Shown in pieces: positions 60,634 through 64,000 of a stretch of 64,000 bases of DNA (positions are counted from its first letter, which is position 1; every line of letters begins with the position of its first letter). The position numbers and the translations under genes are program-made. This stretch comes from Cognatilysobacter tabacisoli (GTDB taxonomy: Bacteria; Pseudomonadota; Gammaproteobacteria; Xanthomonadales; Xanthomonadaceae): positions 778,635 to 842,634 of the forward strand of contig NZ_KZ987400.1 of NCBI RefSeq assembly GCF_003586305.1. The letters are read 5' to 3'. The notes beneath the pieces were generated by a model. That model worked only from the letters and a program-made list of their open reading frames with translations. It was not told the DNA's origin and did not search any database.

Positions 60634-62313
60634 TCAGCCCGCGGCAGGCGGCAGGTGGCGATCCCCGCGGAACGTGGGCATCGCCATCACCATCTCGGCG
60701 AAGCTGTGCGCCAGCTCGCGCTCGGCCATCACCGCCGCATCGGCGCCCTGCTCGAGCAGGTGCTTGACCTCGCCGTCGCTGTGCGCGCGCGACACCACCG
60801 TCAGCGTCGGGTTGATCTCGCGCAGCCGGGCGATGATCTCGCCGGCCTCCAGCGCGTTCGGGATCGCGATCATCGCGGTGTTCGCGCGCTCCGGCGCGGC
60901 CTCGCGCAGCACGCGTTCGGCGGCAGCGTTGCCGCGGATCGCCGGGAAGCCGGCCGCGCGGGCGCGGTCGATCCGATCGGACTCGTCGTCGACCACCAGC
61001 ACGGTCACGTCGCGCGCGGCGAGCAGCCGCGCCAGCTCGCTGCCGACCCGGCCGAAGCCGATCACGATCACGTGGTCGTGCAGGTCGTCCGGGATCGGCG
61101 GGCTCATGTGTTCGACATCCGCCGCGGCGGTCTCCAACCGCTTGGCGCGGCGATCGAGCCAGCCGAACAGCAGCGGGTTCACGACGATCGACAGCAGCGC
61201 GCCGGCCAGCACCAGGTCGTGACCGTCCTGCGGCAGCACGTTCAGCTGCAGGCCGAGGCCGGCGAGGATGAACGAGAACTCGCCGATCTGCGCCAGGCTC
61301 GCGGAGATCAGCAGCGCGGTCGAATTCGACTTGCCGAACGCGCGGACGATCGCGTACGCGGCGATCGACTTGCCGAGCACGATGATCAGGAACGTCAGCA
61401 GCACGTCGACCGGACGCTGGACCAGGATCGACGGGTCGAACAGCATGCCGACGGACACGAAGAACAGCACCGCGAACGCGTCGCGCAGCGGCAGGGTCTC
61501 GTTCGCGGCCTGGTGGCTGAACTCCGACTCGTTGAGCATCATCCCGGCGAAGAACGCGCCCAGCGCGAACGACACGCCGAACAACTCGGCCGAGCCGAAC
61601 GCCGTGCCGAGCGCGATCGCCAGCACGCAAAGGGTGAACAGTTCGCGCGAGCCGGTGCCGGCCACGCGCGCGAGGATCCACGGGATCAGCCGTCGGCCCA
61701 CCACCAGCATCACCGCGAGGAATGCGCCGACCTTGAACACGGTCGTGAAGATCGCCGTCCACACCGACGCCGCGTCGCCGGCTTCGCCGGACAGCAGGCC
61801 CGACAGCGCCGGCAGCAGCACCAGCGCCAGCACCATCGCCAGGTCCTCGACGATCAGCCAGCCGACCGCGATCTTGCCCTTGCTGGTGTCGACCAGCCGC
61901 CGCTCCTCGAGCGCGCGCAGCAGCACCACGGTGCTGGCGACCGACAGCGACAGGCCGAACACGAACGAGGCGCCGTGCGACCACCCGAGCCACCGGCCCA
62001 TCGCCCAGCCCAGCAGCGTCGCGACCGCGATCTGCACGACGGCGCCCGGCAGCGCGATCGCTTTGACGTCGAGTAGGTCGCGCAGCGAGAAGTGCAGGCC
62101 GACGCCGAACATCAGCAGGATCACGCCGATCTCGGCCAGCTGCGGCGCGAGCGTCTGGTCGCCGACGAATCCGGGGGTGAAGGGGCCGGCGATGACGCCG
62201 GCGATCAGGTAGCCCACCAGCGGCGACAGCCGCAGCCGCTGCGCGATCGCGCCAAAAATGAACGCCAGCACGAAGCCGGCGACGAGGATGGCGATCAGCG
62301 AGGTGTGGTGCAT
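60634..62313 (-). CDS. ybaL: CPA2-family cation:proton antiporter (YbaL/KefB-like)
   Basis: 559 residues. N-terminal ~385 residues with about 12-13 membrane segments (LVGYLIAGVIAGPFTPGFVG, GVILLMFGVGLHFSLRDLL, LSVASTVVLLRALEE) and a C-terminal RCK/TrkA-N Rossmann domain (IGFGRVGSELARLLA near residue ~415, VVDDESDRIDRARAAG). Likely K+ or Na+/H+ exchange gated by NAD(H) or another ligand; the E. coli relatives are KefB/C (glutathione-gated) and YbaL, to which length is closer. MHHTSLI is the start; the longer frame to 62826 would overlap the next gene. Confidence 0.9.
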   Translation of the reverse strand: MHHTSLIAILVAGFVLAFIFGAIAQRLRLSPLVGYLIAGVIAGPFTPGFVGDQTLAPQLAEIGVILLMFGVGLHFSLRDLLDVKAIALPGAVVQIAVATLLGWAMGRWLGWSHGASFVFGLSLSVASTVVLLRALEERRLVDTSKGKIAVGWLIVEDLAMVLALVLLPALSGLLSGEAGDAASVWTAIFTTVFKVGAFLAVMLVVGRRLIPWILARVAGTGSRELFTLCVLAIALGTAFGSAELFGVSFALGAFFAGMMLNESEFSHQAANETLPLRDAFAVLFFVSVGMLFDPSILVQRPVDVLLTFLIIVLGKSIAAYAIVRAFGKSNSTALLISASLAQIGEFSFILAGLGLQLNVLPQDGHDLVLAGALLSIVVNPLLFGWLDRRAKRLETAAADVEHMSPPIPDDLHDHVIVIGFGRVGSELARLLAARDVTVLVVDDESDRIDRARAAGFPAIRGNAAAERVLREAAPERANTAMIAIPNALEAGEIIARLREINPTLTVVSRAHSDGEVKHLLEQGADAAVMAERELAHSFAEMVMAMPTFRGDRHLPPAAG

Positions 62314-62452
62314 CCGGACTCCTGGCGGGCCGTCCCCAGGTAGGACGGCGTGGGGACGGCGCGTCCGGCCACCGGCGCCGGGCCGGGTGCGGGAAGACGC
62401 GCGGGCAGGGCGCGCGTCGCTGCGTGGGAGGCGCCGCCTGAGCCCTTCACCG

Positions 62453-62458
62453 TACAAT
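62453..62458 (+). promoter_or_regulatory. -10 box of yheS, implying a leaderless transcript
   Basis: TACAAT ends seven bases before the ATG at 62465, so transcription should start at or next to the start codon. There is no ribosome binding site. -35 not clear. Confidence 0.5.
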
Positions 62459-62464
62459 ATCCGG

Positions 62465-64000
<1,536 letters not shown>

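Noticed and set aside
60655-62076. Long plus-strand ORF (473 codons) opposite the antiporter
   Set aside because: Composition is Arg/Gln/His-rich nonsense typical of the complement of a GC-rich gene; the minus-strand antiporter has full family motifs.

Overview
The window is a very GC-rich chromosomal segment (about 70% GC by eye) dominated by housekeeping genes. Gene content and order (ftsZ-lpxC-dciA-M23 peptidase-secA-Nudix/ThiE, a dcw cluster without murD, pilS/pilR-pilABCD-coaE, lpoA-yraN) point to a gammaproteobacterium of the Xanthomonadaceae/Lysobacteraceae (Lysobacter- or Luteimonas-like). This is inferred from synteny and protein character; no search was run. There is no prophage, integrase, IS transposase, CRISPR array, rRNA or tRNA that I can recognise.

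Layout. (1) 1-5389: riboflavin/thiamin block: the end of ribD, a SAM methyltransferase, an FMN riboswitch, ribE, a RibBA with a degenerate second domain, ribH, nusB, thiL. (2) 5390-9284, minus strand: lpoA-yraN-FAD oxidase-uracil glycosylase-like run; divergent rsmI, then the RNase P RNA gene. (3) 11093-28248: the division/cell-wall (dcw) cluster mraZ-rsmH-ftsL-ftsI-murE-murF-mraY-ftsW-murG-murC-ddl-ftsQ-ftsA-ftsZ-lpxC, with overlapping stop/start codons at all twelve junctions from mraZ to ftsA, one strong promoter and MraZ-box-like repeats in front. (4) 28560-34126: dciA, a membrane-anchored M23 peptidase, secA behind an unusual leader, and a Nudix-ThiE fusion. (5) 34142-43752, minus strand: the type IV pilus block (pilS, a 14-unit 21-bp tandem repeat, pilR, pilA with a textbook sigma-54 promoter, pilB, pilC, pilD), then coaE and a 40-residue membrane peptide. 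(6) 43945-51103: sucCD, a DUF559 gene framed by inverted palindromic repeats, nadE, bamD, rluD, pgeF. (7) 51212-62313: an NCS2-type permease, clpB with a heat-shock promoter, a TonB-dependent receptor, cobalamin riboswitch plus btuB, and a CPA2 antiporter. (8) from 62465: a YheS-type ABC-F protein that runs off the window.

How it fits together: ribE, ribBA and ribH make riboflavin under FMN control; the dcw genes build lipid II and the divisome; lpxC starts lipid A; SecA, BamD and LpoA serve envelope biogenesis; PilS/PilR control sigma-54 transcription of the pilin made and assembled by PilA-D. The least explained parts are the tandem-repeat array between pilS and pilR, the secA leader, the compositionally foreign interior of pilC, and the repeat-framed DUF559 gene.
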